From NCBI RefSeq assembly GCF_025175675.1, contig NZ_JANIOA010000018.1:30509-94508 (forward strand): a stretch of DNA of 64,000 bases, in the 5' to 3' direction. The position numbers and the translations under genes are program-made. Below are positions 25,438 to 33,691 of this stretch, one piece after another. This stretch comes from Sedimenticola hydrogenitrophicus. Its GTDB lineage: Bacteria; Pseudomonadota; Gammaproteobacteria; Chromatiales; Chromatiaceae. The notes under the pieces were generated by a model. It saw only the letters and a program-made list of their open reading frames with translations. It did not search any database and was not told where the DNA came from. Position 1 is the first letter of the stretch; each line of letters opens with the position of its first letter.

Positions 25438-27092
25438 CAGCCGCTCTCTTTCTGCTCGCTTTTGCGGGCGCTCAGGCCCAGGTTATAGGTCAGTTCAACC
25501 CGGGTACCTTCACCCGGTTCACTCTCGATCCTGATCTCGGCCCCCACCCGCCGGGCCCGCTCCTCCATGATCGAGAGGCCGATATGTTCCCCCGGGTTGC
25601 CATGCGGCCGGAAATTGTCGAAGCCGACGCCGTCATCCTCCACCAGCAGCCGGTATTCGCCCTCGGTATTACAGGTGAGCAACACCCGCACGGTATGCGC
25701 CTTGGCGTGCTTGCGGATGTTGGCCAGACTCTCCTGCACGATGCGCAGCAGCTGCATCTCCTCGCTGGCGCCCATATTGACCTGGCGACAGCCGCACTGG
25801 AAGAAGATGGGGATCCCGGTATCCTGGCGGAAGCGCTGGGTCATCTTCTCCAGCGCCAGGATCAGGCCGCGCTGGTCCACCGGGGCGAGGAAGTTATTGA
25901 GCAGCTCGCGCAGCTCGGTATGGGCCTCGTCCAGTCCGTTCTTGATCCGCTCCAGCTCGTTGCGGGCCAGGGAGTTGTCACCCGGCTCCTGTTCCAGGGT
26001 CTCGTCCAGCATGCGCACCTGGAAGCGCAGGCTGGCCAGGGTCTGGGCCAGGGAGTCGTGCAGTTCATGGGCCAGGGCGGTGCGCTCCTCGATGATGGAG
26101 AGGCGCCGCGCCTCCTCGTCCGAGCGGTGCTTGGCAATGGCGATGCCCAGGTGGCTGCCGATGGTATAGAGCAGGTCGTAGGTCTCCTCACGTCCCTCCA
26201 GTCCGGACTTTTTGATCAGCAGGCGATAGAGCCCCAGCACATCGCCATGAAATTTCAACGGGATGGTGATCTGCTCCAGCTCATCGCTGCCGTACATGTG
26301 CCGGCCGTTGCGCCTGGAGCAGGCCAGCGCATCGTGTTCACAGAGCACGTCGCCACTGGAGAGCGTCTTGCCGCACTGGCACAGCGGCACCGGCAGCTGC
26401 TCGCTCTCGGTCAGGATACGGTCATCCGGGCCGATGCTGCCGACCAGGCGCATCAGCCCCTGGGCGGTGGTCAGCTGGACCGTGGCCGCGACGCCGTGGG
26501 CCATCTCCTTGAGCACCCGCAGAAAACGCAGCAGCAGCTCGTCCATGTCATCGACCTGGTTGATGCTGGCCGCCACATCGTAGAGCGCCTTGAGGCCGGT
26601 GGTCTGTTGGGCCAACCGCCGGGTCTGCCGCGCCACCCGGTTGTCCATATCCTCGTAGAGATCGATCAGCTCGCTGCTGAGGCTGTCCAGATCCCTGGCC
26701 AGCGGCCCCAGCACCCCCACGTCATCGATCAACATCGAGGTCCAGGGCTCACCCTGGCAGACATCCCCCACCGCACGCTCCAGCTGTACCAGTGGCGCCA
26801 GCAGGCGGTTGCGCAACCGGTTGACGCCGACAATGAAGGCGGCAATTGCCACCAGAATGGTGGCGAGAAACAGCAGGCCGATCGGGTCCGGCGCCGTGCC
26901 GCGAACGAACCAGAGCGCCAGCAGCAGACTGAACAGAAGGGCCGAGGCAAGGGTGATGAGCGGGCCGATCAGGCGGGCAGCCACCAGCACCTGCAGATAG
27001 GGGTAGCGGCCGACCACGTTCATCAGCGGGCCACCGGCCTCGGGCGCAGGGGAACGAGGCGGCTTCTCATCGTTCGTCATGGCCGTAGTCAT
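25437..27092 (-). CDS. NarX-like membrane histidine kinase with Cys-bearing GAF domain
   Basis: The 551-residue protein has two helices (about 37-63 and 69-91), a HAMP-like segment and a coiled coil. A GAF domain (about 165-320) contains four cysteines, CQC at 238-240, Cys251 and Cys258. HisKA_3 (ERTALAHELHDSLAQTLASLRFQVRML, acceptor His345) and HATPase (SLANIRKHAKA, DDGVGFD, HIGLSIMEERA) follow. The periplasmic loop is only a few residues long, so sensing is probably not by a NarX nitrate-binding domain but by the cytosolic GAF, perhaps through its cysteines; this is inference. Confidence 0.9.
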   Translation of the reverse strand: MTTAMTNDEKPPRSPAPEAGGPLMNVVGRYPYLQVLVAARLIGPLITLASALLFSLLLALWFVRGTAPDPIGLLFLATILVAIAAFIVGVNRLRNRLLAPLVQLERAVGDVCQGEPWTSMLIDDVGVLGPLARDLDSLSSELIDLYEDMDNRVARQTRRLAQQTTGLKALYDVAASINQVDDMDELLLRFLRVLKEMAHGVAATVQLTTAQGLMRLVGSIGPDDRILTESEQLPVPLCQCGKTLSSGDVLCEHDALACSRRNGRHMYGSDELEQITIPLKFHGDVLGLYRLLIKKSGLEGREETYDLLYTIGSHLGIAIAKHRSDEEARRLSIIEERTALAHELHDSLAQTLASLRFQVRMLDETLEQEPGDNSLARNELERIKNGLDEAHTELRELLNNFLAPVDQRGLILALEKMTQRFRQDTGIPIFFQCGCRQVNMGASEEMQLLRIVQESLANIRKHAKAHTVRVLLTCNTEGEYRLLVEDDGVGFDNFRPHGNPGEHIGLSIMEERARRVGAEIRIESEPGEGTRVELTYNLGLSARKSEQKESG

Positions 27093-27392
27093 TTTTCACC
27101 TTGTGTGGATGCGAACCGGATTGCTCAGCGCTCTGTATTCGAAGTTGCTAATTTAGCATGATTTTCCATGGTGAAGGAAACTGGTCATCGGCGGCTGGTG
27201 ATCCCGTGCGGTGGTGATCGTCCAGGGAAGGGAATGTCAAGGCGGCTATATTCATCGCGGGCGGATACAACACGGCCGGCAGGCGGCCCGCCCCCGGGCC
27301 GATGGGTCGGGGCACCACCTCCGGGTCGATCATCGCGGCGGGGCACCGCTCCTACGGGCGATGCATTTTGACCAGGGAATACGACGAACGGA
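27093..27392. other. Intergenic region between the NarX-like kinase and cca
   Basis: About 300 bp. The part next to the kinase start is AT-richer and should carry its promoter. Near 27330-27365 there is a REP-like segment (GGGGCACCGCTCCTACGGGCG) also seen in varied form near 49670 and 53170. I see no gene or RNA structure. Confidence 0.45.
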
Positions 27393-28541
27393 TCATGTCC
27401 CGAGCCCGGAGATGGCGCGGATCTGCCGTTCCCGCAGCACCCGCCCCAGATCGGCCCCCTGCAGCCCCTCCGCGCTGAGCCGGGCGGGAGAGATCGAGGC
27501 CATGGCGCGCCCGGCCTCGGCCAGCCAGGCGGTCAGCTGCTCCGGCGGCGCGGGCCAGACCACGGTGCAGAGCAGGAGCAGCCGGTGGAAGCGCTCCGGC
27601 TGCTGTTGTGCCCGCCCGCGGATCAGCAGATCGAGAGTGGCGGCGGGCTCACGGTGCAGCGCCCCCGGATAGAAACGGGCCACCCCCTGCAACTGGGCCA
27701 GCAGGTCCAGATACTCCCGCTCCACCGGCAAAGCCGCCTTGAGCCAGCTGGCGCGGGCGGTGCCCAGGCACAGGCTATGCAACAGTGCGGCGAAGCGCAC
27801 CTGCGGATCGGCCCCGGCCGCCACTGCGCGCTTCAGCGCCCGGATCGGCTCGCAGTCCGGCTGCTCGCCGTGGGCGGTGTCGCTCTCCTCCGATTCGGCC
27901 ATGGCCTCTGCCAGCGGCGGCAGCAGGGCGGCCAGCGCCCCGCAACGCTGCAGGGTCTCGAAAAAGCGCCACGGCGCGGGTTCCAGTAGGGCCCGTTTCA
28001 ACTCCTGCCAGACCCGCTCCGGCTTGAGCGCCGCCAGCTCCTCGCTGGTGGCCATCTGTTTCATCAGGTCGAAGGTGTCGTGGGCCAGGGAGAAGTCGTG
28101 CGTGGACAGGCGGGCGATGAAGCGTGCCGCGCGCAGCAGCCGTACCGGGTCCTCGCCGAAGGCGGGGGTGATATGGCGCAGCCGGCGCTGTTCGATATCG
28201 GCCAGGCCGCCCACGGGATCGATCACCTCGTCGGCCTCATTCTCCACCAGGGCGTTGATGGTGAAGTCGCGCCGCCGCAGATCCTCCTCCAGGGTGACAT
28301 CCGGGCCGTATTCGACGCTGAATCCCTTGTAGCCCGGCCCGGTCTTGGTCTCGCGCCGCGCCAGGGCGTACTCCTCGCCCGTCTCGGGGTGCAGGAACAC
28401 CGGGAACTGCCCGTCGGCGCGGACAAAGCCGCGCTCCAGCATCTCCGCCTCGCTGCCCCCCACCACCAGCCAGTCCCGGTCCTTGACCGGGATGCCCAGC
28501 AGCCGGTCGCGTACCGCGCCGCCGACCAGATAGATGTTCAT
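27393..28541 (-). CDS. cca: CCA-adding tRNA nucleotidyltransferase, HD motif degenerate
   Basis: The 382-residue enzyme adds or repairs the 3' CCA of tRNAs. Motif A reads MNIYLVGGAVRDRLLGIPVKDRDWLVVG with the catalytic acids, followed by LRRRDFTINALVEN, GEDPVRLLRAARFIARL and the RVWQELKRAL region, all as in E. coli Cca. E. coli-type enzymes carry a C-terminal HD phosphohydrolase domain. Here the corresponding segment reads FAALLHSLCLG instead of an HD pair, so phosphatase/phosphodiesterase activity is probably lost while nucleotidyl transfer is kept. Confidence 0.93.
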   Translation of the reverse strand: MNIYLVGGAVRDRLLGIPVKDRDWLVVGGSEAEMLERGFVRADGQFPVFLHPETGEEYALARRETKTGPGYKGFSVEYGPDVTLEEDLRRRDFTINALVENEADEVIDPVGGLADIEQRRLRHITPAFGEDPVRLLRAARFIARLSTHDFSLAHDTFDLMKQMATSEELAALKPERVWQELKRALLEPAPWRFFETLQRCGALAALLPPLAEAMAESEESDTAHGEQPDCEPIRALKRAVAAGADPQVRFAALLHSLCLGTARASWLKAALPVEREYLDLLAQLQGVARFYPGALHREPAATLDLLIRGRAQQQPERFHRLLLLCTVVWPAPPEQLTAWLAEAGRAMASISPARLSAEGLQGADLGRVLRERQIRAISGLGT

Positions 28542-28646
28542 TCCAAAAACCTCATTTCAACCGCCAGGGGCGCAAAGAACACGAAGGAAAACATTAACTT
28601 GTACACTCCCGACCGTTCAGCTGCCGGGTTGGACGAATCATTCCGG

Positions 28647-28719
28647 AGGTGTCGGAGTCAAACCGGGCTCACTCCGGTGAACCGATGCACGACAGCGGGC
28701 CGGTTTGACTCCGACACCT
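28647..28719. repeat. GTCGGAGTC palindrome between Atm1-type exporter and cca genes
   Basis: A perfect 20-bp inverted repeat, AGGTGTCGGAGTCAAACCGG and its complement, separated by 33 bp. A related 19-bp palindrome is at 49575-49644 and a 13-bp one at 48793-48822. It lies about 30 bp past the exporter stop codon and could act as a terminator, but the recurrence suggests a dispersed repeat family. Confidence 0.7.
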
Positions 28720-28750
28720 GTGGGTTAAAATCGTCTGTCCTGCCAATTTT

Positions 28751-30559
28751 TCATACCGCCTGCTCCACTTGCATCTTGCGCTCCTCCTGCTGCAGCTGCC
28801 ACATCTCGCGGTACACCCCGGCCTGCGCCAGCAGTTGGCGGTGGCTGCCGCGCTCGATAATCCGTCCTTGGTCCATTACCAGGATCTGGTCGGCGTCCAC
28901 CACGGTGGAGAGGCGGTGGGCGATCACCAGGGTGGTGTGATCCTCCGCCACCTCACGCATGGTCTCGAGGATCGCCTGCTCGGTCTGGGTGTCCAGGGAC
29001 GAGGTCGCCTCGTCGAATATCAGGATTCGCGGCCGCTTGAGGATCGCCCGGGCGATGGCGATGCGCTGCTTCTCGCCGCCGGAGAGCTTCAGCCCCCGTT
29101 CCCCCACCAGGGTCTGGTAGCCGTGCGGCAGGGACTCGATAAACTGGCGAATATGGGCCATGCCGGCGGCCGCCTCGATCTCCTCCCGGTTCGCATCCGG
29201 GCGGCCGTAGGCGAGGTTGTAATAGATGGTGTCGTTGAACAGGACCGTGTCCTGGGGCACCACGCCGATCGCCTCGCGCAGGCTCTCCTGGGTCACTTCG
29301 CGTACATCCTGGCCGTCCACCAGCACCGCCCCGCCGGTGACGTCGTAGAAACGGAACAGCAGTCGCGACAGGGTCGACTTGCCGGCACCGCTGTGCCCCA
29401 CCACCGCCAGCTTTTCGCCGGGGCGGATGGTGAAATCCACATCGCGCAGGATCTCCCGTTCCGCCTGGTAGGAGAAGCAGACCTGGCGGAAACGCACCTC
29501 GCCCCGGTTCAGCCGCAGGGCCGGGGCGTCCGCGCGGTCCTGGATCTCCGGCTGCAGTTCCATCAGCTTGAAGATGAGATCCATGTCCGCCAGGGAGTAC
29601 TTGATCTGCCGGTAGACCATGCCGAGGAAATTGAGCGGGATGAACAGTTGCAGCAGGAAGGCGTTGACCAGCACCAGATCGCCGATGGACATGCTGCCGT
29701 CCACCACCCCGCCGGCGGCGAAGAACATGATAGCGGTGACGCCGAGACCGATGATCCCGCCCTGCCCAAAATTGAGCAGGGACATGGAGCTCTGGCTCTT
29801 CACCGCGGCCTCTTCCCACCCGTCCAGGGTGCCGTCGAAACGCTCCAGCTCGAGGCGCTCGTTGCCGAAGTACTTGACCGTCTCGTAGTTGATCAGGCTG
29901 TCCACCGCGCGCGCATTGGACTGGGACTCCAGCCGGTTCATGGTATGGCGGTAATCCATGCGCCACTCGGTCACGGCAAAGGTAAAGACGATGTAGACAG
30001 CGACGGTACCGAAGGTGACCAGGGTGAAGATCGGGTCGTAGTGGGTGAGCAGGATCACCGCCACCAGGGCGAACTCGACCACCATCGGGATGATGCTGAA
30101 CACCATGTAGTTGAGGATGGAGCTGACACTGCGGGTGCCGCGATCCAGATCCCGGCTGATGGCGCCGGTCTGGCGTCCCAGATGAAAACTGAGCGAGAGC
30201 CGGTGCAGGTGGGTCAGCACCTCGGTCGCCAGCCGGCGCATGGCGTGGTAGCGTACCCGGGCGAATATTACGTCACGCAGCTCGTTGAACAGGGTACTGC
30301 TGACCCGCAGCGCACCGTAGCCGATCAGCAGGGCCACCGGCAGGACCAGCAGGGTCTCCTGGCCGCGATCCATACCGTCGACAATCCCCTTGAGCACCAC
30401 GGGAATGCCGACATTGGCCACCTTGGCCAACACCAGACAGCCCAGGGCCAGCAGGGCGCGCCAGCGATAACCCCAGAGATAGGGAAGCATGTTCCTGATA
30501 TTTTTCCAGTCGCGCCGGTCACTGTGGGGACGCGCCTGGGCTTGACGATTGTGTGCCAT
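28751..30559 (-). CDS. Atm1/HMT-type ABC exporter (heavy-metal/glutathione-conjugate class)
   Basis: The 602-residue half-transporter has six helices (about 35-300) and a nucleotide-binding domain. The latter has Walker A GHSGAGKST, signature LSGGEKQR, Walker B ILIFDEATSSLD and H-loop IAHRLS. The segment SLINYETVKYFGNERLELERF is a hallmark of the Atm1/ABCB7 branch, whose bacterial members export glutathione polysulfide or metal-thiol conjugates. The upstream region is shared with a divergent S24-like gene. The exact substrate is not shown by the sequence. Confidence 0.9.
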   Translation of the reverse strand: MAHNRQAQARPHSDRRDWKNIRNMLPYLWGYRWRALLALGCLVLAKVANVGIPVVLKGIVDGMDRGQETLLVLPVALLIGYGALRVSSTLFNELRDVIFARVRYHAMRRLATEVLTHLHRLSLSFHLGRQTGAISRDLDRGTRSVSSILNYMVFSIIPMVVEFALVAVILLTHYDPIFTLVTFGTVAVYIVFTFAVTEWRMDYRHTMNRLESQSNARAVDSLINYETVKYFGNERLELERFDGTLDGWEEAAVKSQSSMSLLNFGQGGIIGLGVTAIMFFAAGGVVDGSMSIGDLVLVNAFLLQLFIPLNFLGMVYRQIKYSLADMDLIFKLMELQPEIQDRADAPALRLNRGEVRFRQVCFSYQAEREILRDVDFTIRPGEKLAVVGHSGAGKSTLSRLLFRFYDVTGGAVLVDGQDVREVTQESLREAIGVVPQDTVLFNDTIYYNLAYGRPDANREEIEAAAGMAHIRQFIESLPHGYQTLVGERGLKLSGGEKQRIAIARAILKRPRILIFDEATSSLDTQTEQAILETMREVAEDHTTLVIAHRLSTVVDADQILVMDQGRIIERGSHRQLLAQAGVYREMWQLQQEERKMQVEQAV

Positions 30560-30614
30560 ATAGAGAGACTGTTTAATAATTTACTAATACAGCAGAATTC
30601 CTGGGCCAACCGAT

Positions 30615-30956
30615 ATGACACAAGATTGCAGTTACAACGAACTTTACGCCCTGCAGGTGCTGGATGACAGCATGGAGCCGGAATTTCCGCTCAATTGCAT
30701 CATCGTCATCGAGCCCTCCGAGGTGTGCGCCAGCGGTGCCTACGTCATCATCAGCGTGGATGGCGAGCGGCTGTTCCGCCAGTGGATCCGCGATGCGTCG
30801 GGCCAGGTGCGGCTGGTGGCGCTCAACCCGGCGTACCCGGGCCTAACCCTGGACGGCACCCATCATAAGGTCGAGGGCGTGATTGTCCAGCGTAATATCC
30901 GCCGCAAGGTCAAGCATTATAAACCCTACGAGGAGAACAGCGGCCTGGTGAGCTGA
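30615..30956 (+). CDS. Stand-alone S24/LexA-type peptidase-like protein lacking the catalytic Lys
   Basis: The 113-residue protein corresponds to the C-terminal half of LexA/UmuD-like S24 proteins. The nucleophile motif is LDDSMEPEF, followed by AYVIISVDGERLFRQW, LVALNPAYPG and VEGVIVQRN. There is no DNA-binding domain. Where LexA-like proteins have the catalytic Lys of the Ser-Lys dyad (around VKRL), this protein reads LFRQW with Arg, so self-cleavage may be lost or altered. It starts 55 bp from the divergent ABC exporter and converges on parA. Function unknown; a stand-alone S24-like protein of this kind may act as a scaffold or regulator. Confidence 0.7.
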   Translation: MTQDCSYNELYALQVLDDSMEPEFPLNCIIVIEPSEVCASGAYVIISVDGERLFRQWIRDASGQVRLVALNPAYPGLTLDGTHHKVEGVIVQRNIRRKVKHYKPYEENSGLVS

Positions 30957-30989
30957 CACCCTGCCACCCGCAATCCGCGGGGATGGCGA

Positions 30990-31736
30990 TCAGCCCGCGA
31001 GCGCCGCCTCCAGCTCGCGCCACAGCGCCTCATAGGCGGTGCCGGCGGCACTGCGCGGGGCGAAGCTCCCCAGCGGGGCGCGGAAATAGCCCATGCGCTC
31101 CACATCGCTGGCATAGGGGATGTGGGCATCCAGGAGTTCCGGAAAACGTGCCGGCAGCTGCTCGATCAGATCCCGGTGCATGCGCTTGCGCCGGTCCACC
31201 ATGGAAAAGAACGGCATGCGCTTCACCTCGCCCACCTGGTGACCCTGCAGAAACGCCACCAACTGTTCATAGGTGCGCAGCGACAAGGTGGTGGGGATGG
31301 TGGGGACCAGCAGGGCATCGGCGGCGCGGAAGATGTTCTCCGAGACCAGCGAGATGCTCGGCGGACAGTCCAGGTAGATCCGGTCGTACTCCTCGGAAAG
31401 CGGCCGCAACAGCCGCAGCAGTTGCTTCACCGGTCCCTTGGCCTCACCCAGCACCAGGTCCATGTTGCGGTAGGAGAAGTCGGCCGGCAGCAGATCCAGG
31501 TTGTCGAAATCGCTCCCCTTGATCAGCCCGTCCAGGTCCCGCTTGCCCTTGATCATCTTGCGGCCGCCCCCCTTGACGCGGGGCTTGATGCGGAAGTAAT
31601 AGCTGGCCGCGCCCTGCGGATCCAGGTCCCAGACCAGGGTGCGCAGCCCGGCCCGGGCCGACAGGAAGGCGAGATTCACCGCGGAGGCGGTCTTACCCAC
31701 CCCGCCCTTGATGTTGTAGACGCCGATAATCTTCAT
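30990..31736 (-). CDS. Orphan ParA-family ATPase coupled to a CHAD protein
   Basis: The 248-residue protein has the deviant Walker A KGGVGKTASAV (about residues 10-20), LVWDLDPQGAAS (Walker A') and YLDCPPSISL (Walker B), the ParA/MinD fold. No ParB or parS-like centromere is present. The start codon overlaps the stop of the CHAD gene upstream (ATGA), so the two proteins are made together. Orphan ParAs position cargo other than chromosomes (carboxysomes, chemotaxis arrays), and CHAD domains bind polyphosphate. A role in positioning polyphosphate granules is a reasonable but untested inference. Confidence 0.88.
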   Translation of the reverse strand: MKIIGVYNIKGGVGKTASAVNLAFLSARAGLRTLVWDLDPQGAASYYFRIKPRVKGGGRKMIKGKRDLDGLIKGSDFDNLDLLPADFSYRNMDLVLGEAKGPVKQLLRLLRPLSEEYDRIYLDCPPSISLVSENIFRAADALLVPTIPTTLSLRTYEQLVAFLQGHQVGEVKRMPFFSMVDRRKRMHRDLIEQLPARFPELLDAHIPYASDVERMGYFRAPLGSFAPRSAAGTAYEALWRELEAALAG

Positions 31737-33343
31737 ACCGTCCCCCCGGACTCGGCGCGCTTTTTCCCCGCCTTGCCGAACAGCTGTTCAAAGGTGGCCA
31801 ACTGATCCGCATCGGCAAACCGGGCGAAGCGCTCGGCGAAGGCCAGCCGGCTCTCCTGTTGCCGCCGGAGCAGGCCATCCACCAGCATGCCCATCGCCAG
31901 CAGGGTATCGGCGGGCACCTCGCCCTCGGCCACCATCTGGTGGGCAAACTCGCGCAGCTTGTCGGCCTGCACCTCCAGGTCCTGGAACTCGCCCAGGTTG
32001 TCCAGCAGCCCCTTCAGGCGCTTGATCAGCGGCTTCACCTGGTCCGCGGGATAGAGGCTCTGGAAGAACTCCAGCAGGTAGCGCAGTTTCTTGCAGCGCT
32101 TGCGCAGCCCGTGCAGCGCCTCCGGCGGGGAGTGGGAATTGATCGCCAGGCCCTCCTTCAACACCCTCCCGAAGGTGCGATGGATGCGCTTGCCCGCCAG
32201 CTTGGCGATCGGCTTGCCGGCCTGGGGCGCGGCCTGTTCCAGACTGGGCTCCGCGCCGGGCGTTGCCTGCAGAAAGCCGCGCCACTCCTTCATCAGGCGG
32301 TGAAAATGGGGCGAGTTGAGCTTGCGCACCATGGTCTGGTGCTCGGCCTGCTGATGGCGGACGAGAAATTCATGCAACGGCTCCAGGTCGGGGCGGAACG
32401 GCTCCGGCAGACTGTTGCGGTACTCGTTGAAACCGAGCAGGTAGACATCCAGGTCGCGGGTGGGGCCGGTCAACTGGCCCACCCAGGCGAAGCGCTCCTG
32501 GAATGCCTCCATCTCCGCCTTGGGAAACACCCCCTTGATCTGGCTGAGCGCCGAGCGGGTGCGCCGCACCGCCACCCGCAGGTCATGCAAGAACTCCGAA
32601 TCCAGGTCGGCCCGGGTACCCGGCAGATTGCTCTCCAGGGTCTCCAGCAGGGTAAGGTGAATCTGCCGTGCCACCTCCCCCGCCGGCATCCGCGGATGCA
32701 GTTCGATATCGAGCTTGGAACTGTAATCCAGTGGCTGCCGGCCGATGGCCGCCAGCCCCAGGACAATCAGCGGCTCGCGCTGCGGTTGCAGTTCGAGGGT
32801 ATCGGCAAGAAACCGACCGAGCTGAGTGAGCGGCTTGGCATAGCCACGCACCGGCAGCAGCCGGACCAGGGCGGCCATCGGCTGGTACTCGCCGCGTCCG
32901 GGCGGCCGGGCGGCGTGCTCCCGCAGAGCAACCCTGACTACCGTCTTGCGCTCGTTATCCAGGACGCTGAGCAGTCGCTCGCGGCAGCGGACCTCCACCT
33001 GGGGTAGCAGGCTGCGCATCTGCAGCGCGGCGGCCAGCCGGTCACGCAACAGTCCGGGTGGATACGCCTGGTAAAACCCGCCGACCGAGCCCTCCAGACG
33101 TATCGTCTCGCAGGCCGTGCCGTCATCCAGCTTGCGCAGGGTCAGCTCATGCCGGCCCTGTCCCTGCACTTCGTCCAGTTGCAGACCGGCCTGGAACAGG
33201 CGCCAGTCGAAACTGTCATGGAGGGTGTGGCGCACGCTCTGTTCCGGCTCACTGGTCAACTGAAACTGTGAGGAGAGGGCCGTCATCACCTCACCGATCG
33301 ACCCTGCATCCCGCAGTTGATACTGGAGCTCTGGTGCCTTCAT
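31733..33343 (-). CDS. CYTH-like/CHAD-domain protein
   Basis: The 536-residue protein has an N-terminal half resembling a diverged CYTH (triphosphate tunnel) region (FDWRLFQAG ... HELTLRKLDDGTACETIRLEG). A CHAD domain follows from about residue 225 to 500, with SEFLHDLRVAVRRTRSALSQ, GPTRDLDVYL and LHGLRKRCKKLRYLLEFF, helices rich in conserved His, Arg and Lys. CHAD domains bind inorganic polyphosphate. The N-terminal part lacks the classic ExExK signature, so triphosphatase activity is doubtful. It is translationally coupled to an orphan ParA. A MITE-like element lies upstream. Confidence 0.85.
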   Translation of the reverse strand: MKAPELQYQLRDAGSIGEVMTALSSQFQLTSEPEQSVRHTLHDSFDWRLFQAGLQLDEVQGQGRHELTLRKLDDGTACETIRLEGSVGGFYQAYPPGLLRDRLAAALQMRSLLPQVEVRCRERLLSVLDNERKTVVRVALREHAARPPGRGEYQPMAALVRLLPVRGYAKPLTQLGRFLADTLELQPQREPLIVLGLAAIGRQPLDYSSKLDIELHPRMPAGEVARQIHLTLLETLESNLPGTRADLDSEFLHDLRVAVRRTRSALSQIKGVFPKAEMEAFQERFAWVGQLTGPTRDLDVYLLGFNEYRNSLPEPFRPDLEPLHEFLVRHQQAEHQTMVRKLNSPHFHRLMKEWRGFLQATPGAEPSLEQAAPQAGKPIAKLAGKRIHRTFGRVLKEGLAINSHSPPEALHGLRKRCKKLRYLLEFFQSLYPADQVKPLIKRLKGLLDNLGEFQDLEVQADKLREFAHQMVAEGEVPADTLLAMGMLVDGLLRRQQESRLAFAERFARFADADQLATFEQLFGKAGKKRAESGGTV

Positions 33344-33360
33344 GTGGTTGTATCCTGCCC

Positions 33361-33524
33361 TTAGGGTTCGCGCAAGAATAATTCCGTAGTACCGAGGGCG
33401 TCACTGGGCCCCGCCGGCAAGGCACGTTTTGCAGGCAATGGCTGTTCCCTTGCCAAAAAGCGTAACGCCGACGGAGGGGGCCAGTGGCGACCGAATACCG
33501 GAACTTATTCTTGCGCGAGCCCTT
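33361..33524. mobile_element. MITE-like palindrome upstream of the CHAD gene
   Basis: The left arm begins TTAGGGTTCGCGCAAGAATA. The complement of the right arm begins TAAGGGCTCGCGCAAGAATA. Both continue to CACTGG(G)CCCC, giving about 50-bp inverted ends. TTA is present on both outer sides. The interior (GGCAAGGCACG ... CTTGCC ... GCGTAACGCCGACGG) resembles that of the element at 2931. The rest of the 33344-33691 spacer shows nothing recognisable. Confidence 0.75.
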
Positions 33525-33691
33525 ATCCCGTGAGTCGCGGTAGGGTCCGCTCAGGGGCTAGATACTAATCAAGCGGGCATAAAAATACCATTACAGTTGA
33601 CGGGGCGGGTTTCAAGCACCGGCGGATCGGCCCAACCCGGCCTGCCGGGAAGCGGATAATGGCCAGGCCACGGGGCGGGTACCCCTGCCGC

